Origin: Billgrantia zhangzhouensis
GTDB taxonomy: Bacteria > Pseudomonadota > Gammaproteobacteria > Pseudomonadales > Halomonadaceae
Length of the DNA stretch: 64,000 nucleotides
Reading direction: 5' to 3'
NCBI RefSeq assembly: GCF_021404465.1
Contig: NZ_JABFTT010000013.1
Span: 97,993 to 161,992 of the forward strand
In this document: positions 10,097 through 19,125 of the stretch, piece by piece
How the letters are laid out: each line of letters starts with the position of its first letter
How positions within the stretch are numbered: position 1 is the first letter of the stretch
Notes under the pieces: model-generated
What the model saw: only the letters and a program-made list of their open reading frames with translations
Told to the model about the DNA's origin: nothing
The model's database searches: none
Translations under genes and position numbers: made by a program

Positions 10097-10944
10097 GCCG
10101 TCCCGATCTTCCTGGTTCCCAATGTCCTGAAGCAGAGCCTGCTCCATCACTCCGCTGCCCTGACCTGGCTCGCCCCGTCCTGCTTGACGTACAGGAGGTC
10201 ACGCGGCTCTACGGCCCCGGCAAGGGCTGCGAGGCGGTCGACTTTCGCCTGCATGCCGGCGAGGTGCTCGGCATCGTCGGTGAGTCCGGCTCCGGCAAGT
10301 CGACCCTGCTACGCGTGCTGGCCGGCCTGGAAGCGCCGGATGCCGGCCGGGTGGTCTATCACCGCCCGGGCGATAGCCTCGAGACCGACCTCTACGCCAT
10401 TGGCGAGGCGCGCCGCCGCGCCCTGCTGCGTCTGGAGTGGGGCTTGGTGCATCAGAACCCGCGCGACGGCCTGCGCATGAGTGTATCGGCAGGGGCCAAC
10501 GTCGGCGAGCGCCTGATGGCACTGGGCCAGCGCCACTATGGCCAGTTGCGAGCCGCCGGACAGGACTGGATGACCCAGGTGGAACTCGACCCCGAGCGCA
10601 TCGACGACGTGCCACACACCTTCTCCGGCGGCATGCAGCAGCGCCTGCAGATCGCCCGCACCCTGGTCACCCGGCCGCGGCTGGTGTTCATGGACGAGCC
10701 CACCGGCGGACTCGACGTCTCGGTGCAGGCACGCCTGCTCGATATGCTGCGCACCCTGGTGCGCCAGCTTGGGTTGTCGATGGTGCTGGTGACCCACGAC
10801 CTCGCCGTGGCCCGCCTGCTCGCCCACCGGCTGCTGGTGATGCGCCGTGGCCGGGTGGTGGAAGCGGGACTCACCGACCAGATACTCGACGATCCGCAGC
10901 ACGCCTACACCCAGTTGCTGGTGTCGTCGGTGCTGACACCCTGA
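10093..10944 (+). CDS. phnK: C-P lyase ABC-type ATPase PhnK
   Basis: ABC ATPase that docks on the C-P lyase core complex; it is not a transporter component. The 283-aa product has Walker A GESGSGKST, signature FSGGMQQRLQIAR, Walker B LVFMDEPTGGLD and the H-loop VTHD. It carries about 25 extra N-terminal residues (MSRPDLPGSQCPEAEP) compared with the 252-aa E. coli protein. The ATGA overlap with phnJ supports this start. Confidence 0.95.
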   Translation: MSRPDLPGSQCPEAEPAPSLRCPDLARPVLLDVQEVTRLYGPGKGCEAVDFRLHAGEVLGIVGESGSGKSTLLRVLAGLEAPDAGRVVYHRPGDSLETDLYAIGEARRRALLRLEWGLVHQNPRDGLRMSVSAGANVGERLMALGQRHYGQLRAAGQDWMTQVELDPERIDDVPHTFSGGMQQRLQIARTLVTRPRLVFMDEPTGGLDVSVQARLLDMLRTLVRQLGLSMVLVTHDLAVARLLAHRLLVMRRGRVVEAGLTDQILDDPQHAYTQLLVSSVLTP

Positions 10945-10958
10945 CCGAGGAGACGATC

Positions 10959-11708
10959 ATGAACCCGATTCTCACCGTCGAAGGCCTGGGCAAGGGCTTC
11001 GTGCTACACGGCCAGGGCGGGCTCGCGCTCACGGTCATGCGCGATCTCGCGCTCGATCTCCGGCGCGGCGAATGCTTGGTGCTGGCCGGCCCCAGCGGCA
11101 TCGGCAAGAGCACGCTGCTCAAGATTCTCTATGGCAACTACCTGGCCGGACATGGGCGTATTCGCCTGCATTTCGATGACGGGCCGCTGACGCTCACCGA
11201 ACTGCCGGCTCACGCCTGGCATGCCCTGCGTCGCGACGTGATCGGCTATGTCAGCCAATTCCTGCGGGTGGTTCCGCGTGTCTCGACCTGCGAGGTGGTG
11301 ATGGAGCCACTGCTGGCACGCGGAGCCGATGCCGTCGAGAGCAGGCTTCGCGCCGAGACTCTGCTGGCCCGGCTCAACCTGCCCGAGCGGCTATGGTCGC
11401 TGCCGCCCGGGACTTTCTCCGGAGGTGAGCAGCAGCGCGTCAACATTGCCCGCGGCTTCATCGGCGAGCATCCCTTGCTGCTGCTCGACGAACCCACTGC
11501 CTCACTGGATGCCGCCAACCGCGCGGTGGTGATCGAGCTGATTCGCGAGGCCAAGGCTCGCGGTGCCGCCATGCTCGGCATCTTTCACGACGAGGACGTG
11601 CGCGAGCGCGTGGCCGATCGCCTGCTGCCGCTCGAGAACTACATGGACGACCCGAGCCGTGCGCGGATCGATGCCAGCCAGCTTTTTCAGGAGAACGACC
11701 ATGAGTGA
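10959..11708 (+). CDS. phnL: C-P lyase ABC-type ATPase PhnL
   Basis: Second ABC ATPase of the pathway (249 aa), needed with PhnGHI for RPn-triphosphate formation. Walker A is GPSGIGKST, signature FSGGEQQRVNIARGF, Walker B LLLLDEPTASLD, and IFHDEDVR follows. ATG 10959 has GAGGAG upstream. It lies 14 bp after phnK and overlaps phnM by 8 bp. Confidence 0.95.
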   Translation: MNPILTVEGLGKGFVLHGQGGLALTVMRDLALDLRRGECLVLAGPSGIGKSTLLKILYGNYLAGHGRIRLHFDDGPLTLTELPAHAWHALRRDVIGYVSQFLRVVPRVSTCEVVMEPLLARGADAVESRLRAETLLARLNLPERLWSLPPGTFSGGEQQRVNIARGFIGEHPLLLLDEPTASLDAANRAVVIELIREAKARGAAMLGIFHDEDVRERVADRLLPLENYMDDPSRARIDASQLFQENDHE

Positions 11709-12843
11709 ACAGATTCTCAGCAATGCCCGGCTGGTACTCGACGATGAGGTCGTGACGGGCAGTCTGGTGATACGCGACGGACGCATCGCTGGGCTCGATA
11801 TCGCCCCGAGCCGGCATTCGGCGGCGATCGACTGCGACGGCGATTATTTGCTGCCGGGGCTGGTCGAGCTGCATACCGACAATATGGAGAAGTATTTTCA
11901 GCCGCGCCCCAAGGTAGCCTGGCCGGCGCGCCAGGCGGCGCTGGCCCACGACGCCCAGATGGCGGCTAGCGGCATCACCACGGTGTTCGATGCCGTGGCC
12001 ATTGGCGACGTCAACAAGCAGAGCATGCGCCACCAGGCGCTCGCCGAGATGTGTCGGGCGATCGACGATATCGTCGACGGCGGGCTGGCGCGGGTCGACC
12101 ACCGCCTGCACTTGCGCTGCGAGGTCAGCCAGGCCGAAACGCTGGAGCGCTTTTGTGAACTCGCCGATCTGCCGCGACTGGGCCTGGTGTCGCTGATGGA
12201 CCATACCCCTGGTCAGCGCCAGTTCGTTTCCTTCGAAGCTTACAGCACCTATTACCAGGGCAAGTACGGGTTGAGCGACAGCGAGCTGGAGACCTTCGTC
12301 ACCCAGCAGCGTGCCAGCAGTGCCCGCTACAGTGCCCAGCATCGACGCGCCATCGCCGCCGAGTGCCACTCCCGCGGCTTGGCACTGGCGAGCCACGACG
12401 ACGCCACCCTGGAACACGTCGCCGAGAGCCGCGAGTACGGCACCCGGGTCGCCGAATTCCCGACAACCCTGGAGGCGGCCGAGGCCTCGCACCGCGCCGG
12501 CATGGCGGTCATGATGGGTGCGCCCAACGTGGTGCGCGGCGGGTCGCACTCCGGCAATGTTGCCGCTGCCGATCTGGTAGCACGTGGTGTGCTGGACGTG
12601 CTCTCTTCCGACTATTACCCGGCGGCGCTGCTCGATGCCGTGTTCCGCATCGCGCGAATGGAGGGCGGCTATACGCTCCCCCGTGCGGTGGCCACTGCTT
12701 CGCGGATACCGGCCGAGGCCGTGGGTCTGACCGACCGTGGGCGGCTTGCCGCGGGATCGCGCGCGGACCTGGTCCGGGTCAGGCTGTGCGACGATCATCC
12801 GCTGGTCGAGCGAGTCTGGTCGGCTGGCCGGCAGGTGCACTGA
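11701..12843 (+). CDS. phnM: RPn-triphosphate diphosphatase PhnM
   Basis: Amidohydrolase-superfamily enzyme (380 aa, E. coli 378) that removes pyrophosphate from ribose 1-phosphonate 5-triphosphate to give the PhnJ substrate. The metal-binding motif is VELHTDNMEKYFQPRPK; other family blocks are SLMDHTPGQRQF and SDYYPAALLDAVFRIA. It overlaps both phnL and phnN. Confidence 0.95.
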   Translation: MSEQILSNARLVLDDEVVTGSLVIRDGRIAGLDIAPSRHSAAIDCDGDYLLPGLVELHTDNMEKYFQPRPKVAWPARQAALAHDAQMAASGITTVFDAVAIGDVNKQSMRHQALAEMCRAIDDIVDGGLARVDHRLHLRCEVSQAETLERFCELADLPRLGLVSLMDHTPGQRQFVSFEAYSTYYQGKYGLSDSELETFVTQQRASSARYSAQHRRAIAAECHSRGLALASHDDATLEHVAESREYGTRVAEFPTTLEAAEASHRAGMAVMMGAPNVVRGGSHSGNVAAADLVARGVLDVLSSDYYPAALLDAVFRIARMEGGYTLPRAVATASRIPAEAVGLTDRGRLAAGSRADLVRVRLCDDHPLVERVWSAGRQVH

Positions 12844-13403
12844 TGGCTGGCCTTGGCGAGGCGGGACGACTGGTTTACGTGATGGGGGCCAGCGGGGTGG
12901 GCAAGGACAGCCTGCTGCGCGCTGCCCGGCGCCGTCATCCACAGTGGCCGGTGGCTCATCGCTATATCACCCGGGAGAGCGGCGCCAGTGAGGACTGCGT
13001 GAGCCTCAGCCGAGAAGAATTCAGCTGGCGCCGCCAGGCGGGCCTGTTCTGCCTCGACTGGCAGGCACACGGCCTGAATTATGCCTTGGGCATCGAGGTG
13101 GAAGCCTGGCTCGAACGGGGCATGACGGTGCTGGTGAACGGCAGCCGCCATGCGCTGGCAAGGGCCGAGGCGCGTTTCAGCCGGCAACTGCGCCCGGTGC
13201 TGGTCTCTGCGCGCCCCGAGGTGCTCTACGAGCGGCTGATGTCCCGTGGTCGCGAGAACCCCGCCGAGATCGAAGCGCGGCTGGCCCGCCACCGTCGGCT
13301 CGACCAGGCCTGCCCCGGGGTGCATCGGCTCGATAACAGCGGAGCCTTGTCAGACACCGTGGCGGCGCTCGATGCCTGGCTGTCCGAGGAGTGCGTGTCA
13401 TGA
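12843..13403 (+). CDS. phnN: Ribose 1,5-bisphosphate phosphokinase PhnN
   Basis: Guanylate-kinase-like enzyme (186 aa) that phosphorylates ribose 1,5-bisphosphate to PRPP, feeding the sugar of the C-P lyase cycle back into nucleotide metabolism. The P-loop GASGVGKDS is at 15-23; HRYITRE and the SRGRE basic lid are present. It overlaps phnM and phnP by 1 and 4 bp. The arylphosphonate/aminoalkylphosphonate acetyltransferase gene phnO, found between N and P in E. coli, is missing here. Confidence 0.94.
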   Translation: MAGLGEAGRLVYVMGASGVGKDSLLRAARRRHPQWPVAHRYITRESGASEDCVSLSREEFSWRRQAGLFCLDWQAHGLNYALGIEVEAWLERGMTVLVNGSRHALARAEARFSRQLRPVLVSARPEVLYERLMSRGRENPAEIEARLARHRRLDQACPGVHRLDNSGALSDTVAALDAWLSEECVS

Positions 13404-14179
13404 GGCTGCGCTTTATCGGCACAGGCGACAGCGCCCAGGTGCCGCGCTTCGGTTGTGACTGCATGGCGTGCGAGCGTGCCCGGGTATTGAGCTGTCATCG
13501 ACGCGGGCCCTGTTGCGCCGAGGTGAGGGTGGATGGCCACCGTTACCTGCTCGATGCCGGTCGCATGGACCTGGCGGAAAGCTGTGAGCGCGAGCGTCCG
13601 GCGGCGATCTTGCTGACTCACTACCATGCTGACCATGTCCAGGGGCTCTTTCACCTGCGCTGGGGCACCGGCGAGCCGATCCCCGTCTACGGGCCCAAGG
13701 ATGCCCATGGCTGTGCCGATCTCTTCAAGCATTCCGGCGTGTTGGATTTTCAGCCCGGGCTCAAGCCGTTCCGGCCGCTGCGCCTGGTCGGGTGCGAGAT
13801 GATTCCGGTACCGCTCACCCACAGCAAACCGACACTGGGGTTCTGCCTGGATGACGGCGGTACGCGTCTGGCCTATCTCACCGATACCTGCGGCCTGCCG
13901 GTCGAGACTGATCGCTTTCTGCGAGACTGGCGGCCCGATGTGGTCGTACTCGACGCCACGTATCCGGGCAGCCATGCGGAGCCGCGCAACCACAACACGG
14001 TACCCATGGCACTGGAGATCCTCGAGCGATTGGCTCCACGGCAGGCATGGCTGACGCACCTTGGCCATGAGGTGGATGCCGAGCTAATGAGTGTGCCCCT
14101 GGCATTGCCACCCAACGTGGCACTGGCACAGGATGGACTCGAGCTCGATCTTGGCGCGGCTCAGGCATGGACTGCCTAA
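13400..14179 (+). CDS. phnP: Phosphoribosyl 1,2-cyclic phosphate phosphodiesterase PhnP
   Basis: Metallo-beta-lactamase-fold hydrolase (259 aa) that opens the cyclic ribose phosphate made by PhnJ to ribose 1,5-bisphosphate. The metal motif HYHADH covers His74, His76, Asp78 and His79, followed by VQGLFHLRWGTGEPIPVYGP, highly similar to E. coli PhnP. The N-terminal Cys pair (CDCMAC) matches the structural zinc site. ATG 13400 is chosen over GTG 13391 because GGAG (13388-13391) is 8 bases upstream. Last gene of the phn operon. Confidence 0.95.
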   Translation: MRLRFIGTGDSAQVPRFGCDCMACERARVLSCHRRGPCCAEVRVDGHRYLLDAGRMDLAESCERERPAAILLTHYHADHVQGLFHLRWGTGEPIPVYGPKDAHGCADLFKHSGVLDFQPGLKPFRPLRLVGCEMIPVPLTHSKPTLGFCLDDGGTRLAYLTDTCGLPVETDRFLRDWRPDVVVLDATYPGSHAEPRNHNTVPMALEILERLAPRQAWLTHLGHEVDAELMSVPLALPPNVALAQDGLELDLGAAQAWTA

Positions 14180-14183
14180 GTTT

Positions 14184-14256
14184 GAGTTTGGCTTGCTGGA
14201 CAGGTAAACCGAGCTTGGCAAAGGACCGTAACCGAGGAACCAAACTCCCTTACCTG
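14184..14256 (+). other. Interleaved complementary segments, possible pseudoknot
   Basis: GAGTTTGG (14184-14191) can pair with CCAAACTC (14240-14247), and CAGGTAA (14201-14207) with TTACCTG (14250-14256). The order a-b-a'-b' would form an H-type pseudoknot in the phnP-adh intergenic RNA. No T-run follows, so it is not a standard terminator. Confidence 0.3.
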
Positions 14257-14325
14257 CTGCTTGTCGGGCCTGCACTATGGTGAGGTCAGGACATTCGCTC
14301 ATGCGGACAGACAGGGAGAGAGTCA

Positions 14326-15495
14326 ATGAAAGCGCTGTGTTGGCACGGCAAGAATGACATTCGCTACGAAACGGTTCCCGACCCTCGCATCGAGGATCCC
14401 CGCGACGCCATCATCAACGTGAGCAGCTGCGCCATCTGCGGCTCTGACCTTCATCTCTTTCACCACTTCATTCCGGCCATGGAGTCGGGCGACGTGGTGG
14501 GGCACGAGTTCATGGGCGAGGTGATGGAGGTCGGCGCCGAGACCCGCGACCTCAAGGTCGGCGACCGTGTCGTGGTGCCCTTCACCATCACCTGTGGCGA
14601 TTGCGAGCAGTGTCGGCGCGGCAATTTTTCCCTCTGCGAGCGCTCTAACCGTAACAAGGCACTGGCCGACAAGGTCTTCGGTCATGCTGGCGCCGGCTTG
14701 TTCGGCTACTCGCATCTCACCGGTGGCTATGCCGGCGGTCAGGCGGAATACGTGCGCGTGCCCTTCGCCGACAATACCCACGTCAAGGTACCCGACAGCC
14801 TGACCGACGAGCAGGTACTGTTCCTCGGCGATATTTTTCCCACCGGCTGGCAGGCCGCGGTGCAGTGCGACATCGAGCCCACCGACACCGTGGTCGTGTG
14901 GGGTGCCGGCCCGGTCGGCCAGTTCTGCGTGCGCAGCGCCGTGCTGCTGGGGGCAGAACAGGTCGTGGCGATCGACAACGTACCGGAGCGCCTGGCCATG
15001 GCCGAGGCCGGTGGGGCAATCGCGCTCAACTTCGATGAAGAGAGCGTGCTCGCCCGCCTGCAGGAACTGACCCAGGGCAAGGGGCCGGAGAAGTGCATCG
15101 ACGCGGTGGGGCTGGAGTCCCATGTGCCGCGTTCCATCGACTCGGTCTACGATCGCTTCAAGCAGGCGATGATGCTGGAGAATGATCGCGCCCACGTGCT
15201 GCGCGAGATGATCTACGTTTGTCGCCCGGGGGGCATTCTGTCGATTCCCGGCGTCTATGGTGGCCTGATCGACAAGGTGCCCATGGGGCCGTTGATGAAC
15301 AAGGGCCTGACCGTGCGCACCGGACAGACCCACGTCAAGCGCTGGACCGACGAGCTGCTGAGCCTGATCGACGATGGGCAGATCGATCCTTCCTTCGTGG
15401 TCACCCATAGTGCCGGGCTCGAGCAGGGGCCGGACATGTACAACACCTTCCGTGACAAGCAGGACGGCTGCGTGAAGGTGGTGCTCAAGCCCTGA
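14326..15495 (+). CDS. Zinc-dependent alcohol dehydrogenase, formaldehyde-dehydrogenase-like
   Basis: Medium-chain dehydrogenase (389 aa). Catalytic-zinc Cys is in CAICGSDLH, with His in GHEFMGEV. The structural-zinc set is [16 protein letters not shown]. The coenzyme loop is GAGPVGQFC. The [11 protein letters not shown] segment is typical of the glutathione-independent formaldehyde-dehydrogenase-like group, so an aldehyde or alcohol substrate oxidised with NAD is likely; the actual substrate is unknown. GGGAGAG precedes the ATG. It starts 146 bp after the phn operon in the same direction, but co-transcription is uncertain. Confidence 0.85.
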   Translation: MKALCWHGKNDIRYETVPDPRIEDPRDAIINVSSCAICGSDLHLFHHFIPAMESGDVVGHEFMGEVMEVGAETRDLKVGDRVVVPFTITCGDCEQCRRGNFSLCERSNRNKALADKVFGHAGAGLFGYSHLTGGYAGGQAEYVRVPFADNTHVKVPDSLTDEQVLFLGDIFPTGWQAAVQCDIEPTDTVVVWGAGPVGQFCVRSAVLLGAEQVVAIDNVPERLAMAEAGGAIALNFDEESVLARLQELTQGKGPEKCIDAVGLESHVPRSIDSVYDRFKQAMMLENDRAHVLREMIYVCRPGGILSIPGVYGGLIDKVPMGPLMNKGLTVRTGQTHVKRWTDELLSLIDDGQIDPSFVVTHSAGLEQGPDMYNTFRDKQDGCVKVVLKP

Positions 15496-15531
15496 TCGGC
15501 TGGTAGCAGGCAAACGAACAAGGAGGTGAGC

Positions 15532-16131
15532 ATGAACATCGATCGTCGCCATTCACTACAGCCCAGCGACCGGCTGGTACGGGGGCTGGGCTGGCTCGGC
15601 ATTGGACTGGGCCTGTATCAACTGCTGGCGCCGCGCAGCGTGACCCGCGCGCTCGGGGTCGAAGGGGCCGAAGCCTTGGTGCGTACCTGCGGAGCACGCG
15701 GTGTCGCGACCGGTTTTGGCGCGCTCTCGGTCAATCCCAAACCCGCACTATGGGCGCGTAGTGCCGGCGATATCCTGGACCTGGCGGCCCTGCTGGCCTT
15801 GCTCGCCGATCGCGATCATCCCAAGCGGGGCAACGTCAAACTTGCCTTGGTCGGAGTAGGCGCATGTGCCGCAGGGCACCTATATTGCGCTCGGGATCAA
15901 ACCCGGCGTCACGCTTATCAGGCTGGGCGTACACCCGACTACAGCACACGCAGCGGCTTCCCCCAGGGCTTGGAGCGTGCCCGTGGAGCCGCGGCGCGCA
16001 GTGGTGGGCTGCCTTCACGTCCCGCTGCCCTCCCGTCACCGGCACGTTCGCCGGGGCCGCGGCTGCAGCCAACGGCATCCTATCGTCGCGATACCAGCGG
16101 CTATGCCAAGGGCAGCGATTACGACTACTGA
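15532..16131 (+). CDS. Small membrane protein of unknown function
   Basis: 199-aa protein with a hydrophobic N-terminal half: segments LGWLGIGLGLYQLLAP, ILDLAALLALLA and LALVGVGACAAGHLY look membrane-spanning. The C-terminal ~80 residues are hydrophilic, rich in Arg, Ser, Pro and Tyr. The N-terminal half resembles DUF4267-type proteins (inference). Start chosen at ATG 15532 because a perfect AGGAGG lies at 15521-15526. It is 36 bp after the ADH and probably co-transcribed. Function unknown. Confidence 0.65.
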   Translation: MNIDRRHSLQPSDRLVRGLGWLGIGLGLYQLLAPRSVTRALGVEGAEALVRTCGARGVATGFGALSVNPKPALWARSAGDILDLAALLALLADRDHPKRGNVKLALVGVGACAAGHLYCARDQTRRHAYQAGRTPDYSTRSGFPQGLERARGAAARSGGLPSRPAALPSPARSPGPRLQPTASYRRDTSGYAKGSDYDY

Positions 16132-16171
16132 GCCGCGAAGCGTATCGAAACCAGACATATCGAACGTACAA

Positions 16172-16206
16172 GCAGAAGGCCGAGCCGCGCAGGTTCGGCC
16201 TTCTGC
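16172..16206. terminator. Bidirectional hairpin terminator
   Basis: 15-bp stem with one G-U pair (16172-16186 with 16192-16206) and a 5-nt loop, between two convergent genes. Confidence 0.6.
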
Positions 16207-16234
16207 CGTGAAGGGCGCCAGCGCGGCGAAACAT

Positions 16235-16414
16235 TCATCCGCCGCCTATCCCTTCGATGACGTAGCCGGAGCCGCCGCACTCGGGACAGGTACCGTCACC
16301 GATTCGGCCCTCGCCCTTGCACTTCGGGCATACGTTCTCGCCGGTTCCGGGCGTACCGGGAGGTGCTTCATCGCCCGGCTGCTCGGGCCGGGGCGCATCG
16401 GGTTTGCGTGCCAT
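16235..16414 (-). CDS. Small zinc-ribbon protein
   Basis: 59-aa protein. Its N-terminal half is Pro/Gly/Glu-rich; its C-terminal half has two CxxCxGxG-like knuckles, CPKCKGEG and CPECGGSG, resembling one half of the DnaJ zinc-finger domain. The frame extends upstream to 16465, but AAGGAGG is 6 bases before ATG 16414. Its partner and function are unknown; zinc or RNA/protein binding is inferred from the motif. Confidence 0.75.
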   Translation of the reverse strand: MARKPDAPRPEQPGDEAPPGTPGTGENVCPKCKGEGRIGDGTCPECGGSGYVIEGIGGG

Positions 16415-16556
16415 ATCTGCCTCCTTGCCGATTGTGTGGGCCTCTCTGTATGACAAGTTAGGCAAGTCCCGCGGTAGGCCACAAGCGAGACGATGGCGAC
16501 GATGATGGTCATGTCACCCATGGCAGTGCCAGAATGAAGGCTTCAGGAGGAAGCCC

Positions 16557-17894
16557 ATGACGCAGATGCATTGGCAGCAATTGCTCGACCCTTCGCGGCT
16601 ACATGGAAAGCCCATCAGCGGGCGTGATGAAATCGGCCGCAGCCCGTTCCACAAGGATCATGATCGTATCGTCTTCTCCGGCTCGTTCCGGCGGCTGGGG
16701 CGCAAGACCCAGGTCCATCCCTTGACCGACAACGACCATATCCACACGCGCCTGACCCACTCGCTGGAGGTGGGCTGCGTGGGGCGCAGCCTGGGCATGA
16801 TCGTGGGCGAACTGCTGCGCGAGCGGTTGCCGCAATGGATCACACCCGCCGACCTCGGCGTGATCGTTCAGGCCGCGTGCCTGGGGCACGACATTGGCAA
16901 CCCGCCCTTCGGCCATGCCGGCGAGTATGCCATCCGCGACTGGTTCAAGCGCGCCGAAGCGGAAGGCAGCGGCCTGCTCGAAGGCTTGACCGAGCATGAG
17001 CGGGCCGACCTGCTGACCTACGAGGGTAATGCCCAGGGGTTTCGCATCGTCACCCAGATCGAATACAACCAGTTTCGCGGCGGCATGCGCCTGACCGCGG
17101 CGACCCTGGGCACCCTGCTGAAGTATCCCTGGACGGTGGAGCACGGCGGCAGCGCCGGCAAGTTCGGCTGCTACCAGTCGGAAAAGGCGCTGCTCGAGGA
17201 CGTGACCCGCTGCCTGGGCCTGCTGCCGCGCGGGGAGGGACGTTGGTGCCGGCATCCTCTGGCGTGGCTGGTGGAGGCCGCCGACGACATCTGCTACGCG
17301 TTGCTGGATCTCGAGGATGGCCTGGAGATGGGCATTCTGCGCTTTGACGAGGTCGCCGACGTGCTGCTGCAGATCGCCGGCGATGCGCCGCCGGACTATT
17401 CGCGCATGGCCCGCGACGGGGTCTCCCAGCGGCGACGTATCGCCGCACTACGCGGTGCCGCCATGGAGCGAGCCGTCAACGACGTGGGCGCCGTGTTCGT
17501 CGAGCACGAGACGGCGCTGCTCAATGGCACGCTCACCAGCGACCTGCTCGAGCTCTGCCATCCGGATCTGGGCTGGGGCGTGGCGGCAGCCAAGCAACTG
17601 GCCCGTGAGCGTATCTTCCAGAACGAACGCAAGGCCAAGCTCGAAATCGGCGCCTATACCACCCTGGGCATCCTGCTCGAGGCCTTCATCGGCGCCGCCC
17701 ATGAGCTGCACTTCACCGGGCATTCGACGTTCAAGCATCAGCGTGTGCTGGCGCTGATCGGCGAGAACACGCCGCGCCCCTCCTGGTCGCTCTACGCCAG
17801 CTATCGGCGCATGCTCGACTTCATCGGCGGCATGACCGATCACTACGCCGTCGACCTGGCCCAGGAGATGGGCGGGCGCCTAAGGGGGGACTGA
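16557..17894 (+). CDS. dgt: Deoxyguanosinetriphosphate triphosphohydrolase-like protein
   Basis: HD-domain dNTPase (445 aa) hydrolysing dNTPs to nucleoside and tripolyphosphate. Metal-binding residues are His68 (RLTHSLEV), His111-Asp112 ([12 protein letters not shown]) and His120. The N-terminal [20 protein letters not shown] motif is typical of the family. AGGAGG is 7 bases before the ATG. The product regulates dNTP pools; the preferred substrate cannot be read from sequence. Confidence 0.92.
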   Translation: MTQMHWQQLLDPSRLHGKPISGRDEIGRSPFHKDHDRIVFSGSFRRLGRKTQVHPLTDNDHIHTRLTHSLEVGCVGRSLGMIVGELLRERLPQWITPADLGVIVQAACLGHDIGNPPFGHAGEYAIRDWFKRAEAEGSGLLEGLTEHERADLLTYEGNAQGFRIVTQIEYNQFRGGMRLTAATLGTLLKYPWTVEHGGSAGKFGCYQSEKALLEDVTRCLGLLPRGEGRWCRHPLAWLVEAADDICYALLDLEDGLEMGILRFDEVADVLLQIAGDAPPDYSRMARDGVSQRRRIAALRGAAMERAVNDVGAVFVEHETALLNGTLTSDLLELCHPDLGWGVAAAKQLARERIFQNERKAKLEIGAYTTLGILLEAFIGAAHELHFTGHSTFKHQRVLALIGENTPRPSWSLYASYRRMLDFIGGMTDHYAVDLAQEMGGRLRGD

Positions 17895-17933
17895 CGGGAT
17901 GGGAGCTTCGATCGAAAGGCGACGACGGCAAGC

Positions 17934-18848
17934 TCAGATCGAGGGCTCGTAGAGCGTCGGGTTGCGGTCCAGTTCCGCGGCGCGCTCGACCAGGGCCTCG
18001 ATGACTTTGTCGTGCAGGGCGTCGTCGAGTGTGCCCAGATGACGTGCTTGCAACTTGTCGGCAAGCGACTCGCCGCTGACGACCATCAGCCCATCGGGCG
18101 TTCCGGCACAGGTGATGTCCCAGCCCGGCAGCGCGAGCACGCCCATCACCGGCACCGGCTGGCCGCAGTGTCGCTCGAGCCAGGCGGCGAGCCAGTGCGA
18201 GGCGCGCAGCGTCTTGATCAGCGGGCGATGCTCGCTCCAGCCGGGAAAGCGCAAGCGTTCGGGCTCGACGGTCACCACGTTGATCTCACGTCCGTCCGCA
18301 GTGAGCGGCCGGGTGCGGGCGCGTGTCTCAACCACGAACACGCCGTGCGGTGTGATGGCCACATGATCGATGATGTCGCTGTCGGTGGGAACGTCGTGGA
18401 ACACGAAATAGGGGTGGGCCTCGGGGCTGACCAGACGCTCCAGCTCCTGGCCTACGGCCAGCTCGCAGGCCAGCCCCAGCTTGATGCGCCGAATATGCTG
18501 GAAGTCGCGAATCAGCAGGAAACAATAGATCAGTACCAGAACCGTGCTCAACGCGCCATAGAGCGCCCATTCGATCCAGTTCTGGCGGCTGGCGAAGAGC
18601 ATGCGGCCCATGCCGTAGACCAGCGGGGCCAGGGTGACGATGGGGCCCAGCGCGCCGTTGAGGAACAGCGTGGCAAAGGCACCGTCGAGACGGTTACGCA
18701 GGGCCTGGCCCGGTTCGCGCAGGGGGCGGGCATTGAACGGCGAGCGTACCCGGGCGTCATGTAGGTTACGCAAGGCAATGACGATGACGGCCATGGCCCC
18801 AAGCGGGAACAGGAAAATGAGGGGCAGTAGGTATTCCAGCCAGGCCAT
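17934..18848 (-). CDS. Membrane-anchored NERD-domain protein
   Basis: 304-aa protein. N-terminal helix WLEYLLPLIFLFPLGAMAVI and two more hydrophobic segments (about 70-130) anchor it in the membrane. The second half is a nuclease-related (NERD) domain: GLACELAVGQELERL, then YFVFHDVP and DHVAITPHGVFVVETRART, matching the Gly-Glu and E-x-K-like acidic core. In-frame ATG 18854 lies too close to AAGGA; ATG 18848 is 8 bases away and is used. NERD proteins are thought to act in DNA processing, but the role is unproven. Convergent with dgt. Confidence 0.75.
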   Translation of the reverse strand: MAWLEYLLPLIFLFPLGAMAVIVIALRNLHDARVRSPFNARPLREPGQALRNRLDGAFATLFLNGALGPIVTLAPLVYGMGRMLFASRQNWIEWALYGALSTVLVLIYCFLLIRDFQHIRRIKLGLACELAVGQELERLVSPEAHPYFVFHDVPTDSDIIDHVAITPHGVFVVETRARTRPLTADGREINVVTVEPERLRFPGWSEHRPLIKTLRASHWLAAWLERHCGQPVPVMGVLALPGWDITCAGTPDGLMVVSGESLADKLQARHLGTLDDALHDKVIEALVERAAELDRNPTLYEPSI

Positions 18849-18958
18849 GGGCATCGTCCTTGCCGGTGAGAGTCACAGAAGCATTACATTCTAGACAACC
18901 TGAGGCGCAAAGGGCCACGTCCGTGCCTGAGAATGCACCGCAGCATGATGGATAGACG

Positions 18959-19125
18959 ATGAACGATACACGACAGCCTGCCGTGACAGAAGCGGTCGAG
19001 TGTCTGCGGAATTTCATCGAGTGCATCCGCGCCTGGCCGTGCTCACCGGTGCCGGGGCCAGCACCGACAGCGGCATTTCCGACTATCCCGCTGGGTTTAC
19101 GGGCGCGGGGCTAGCGGCAGGCTGA
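18959..19125 (+). pseudogene. Truncated, frameshifted Sir2 deacetylase remnant
   Basis: Reading from ATG 18959 gives a hydrophilic N-terminus ending LRNFIE. After a one-base frame change at about 19022 the sequence reads HPRLAVLTGAGASTDSGISDY, the NAD-binding GAGxS motif that opens every sirtuin. The frame then stops at 19123-19125, about 50 codons in, against roughly 240-290 residues for an intact sirtuin. The 3' end overlaps the convergent lipoprotein gene. It appears to be a dead 5' fragment left by deletion. Confidence 0.7.

Noticed and set aside
18889..18898. TCTAGACAA resembling a third PhnF operator near the NERD gene
   Set aside because: Only one half matches; the other arm is ATTC instead of TTGTC, so the palindrome is broken.
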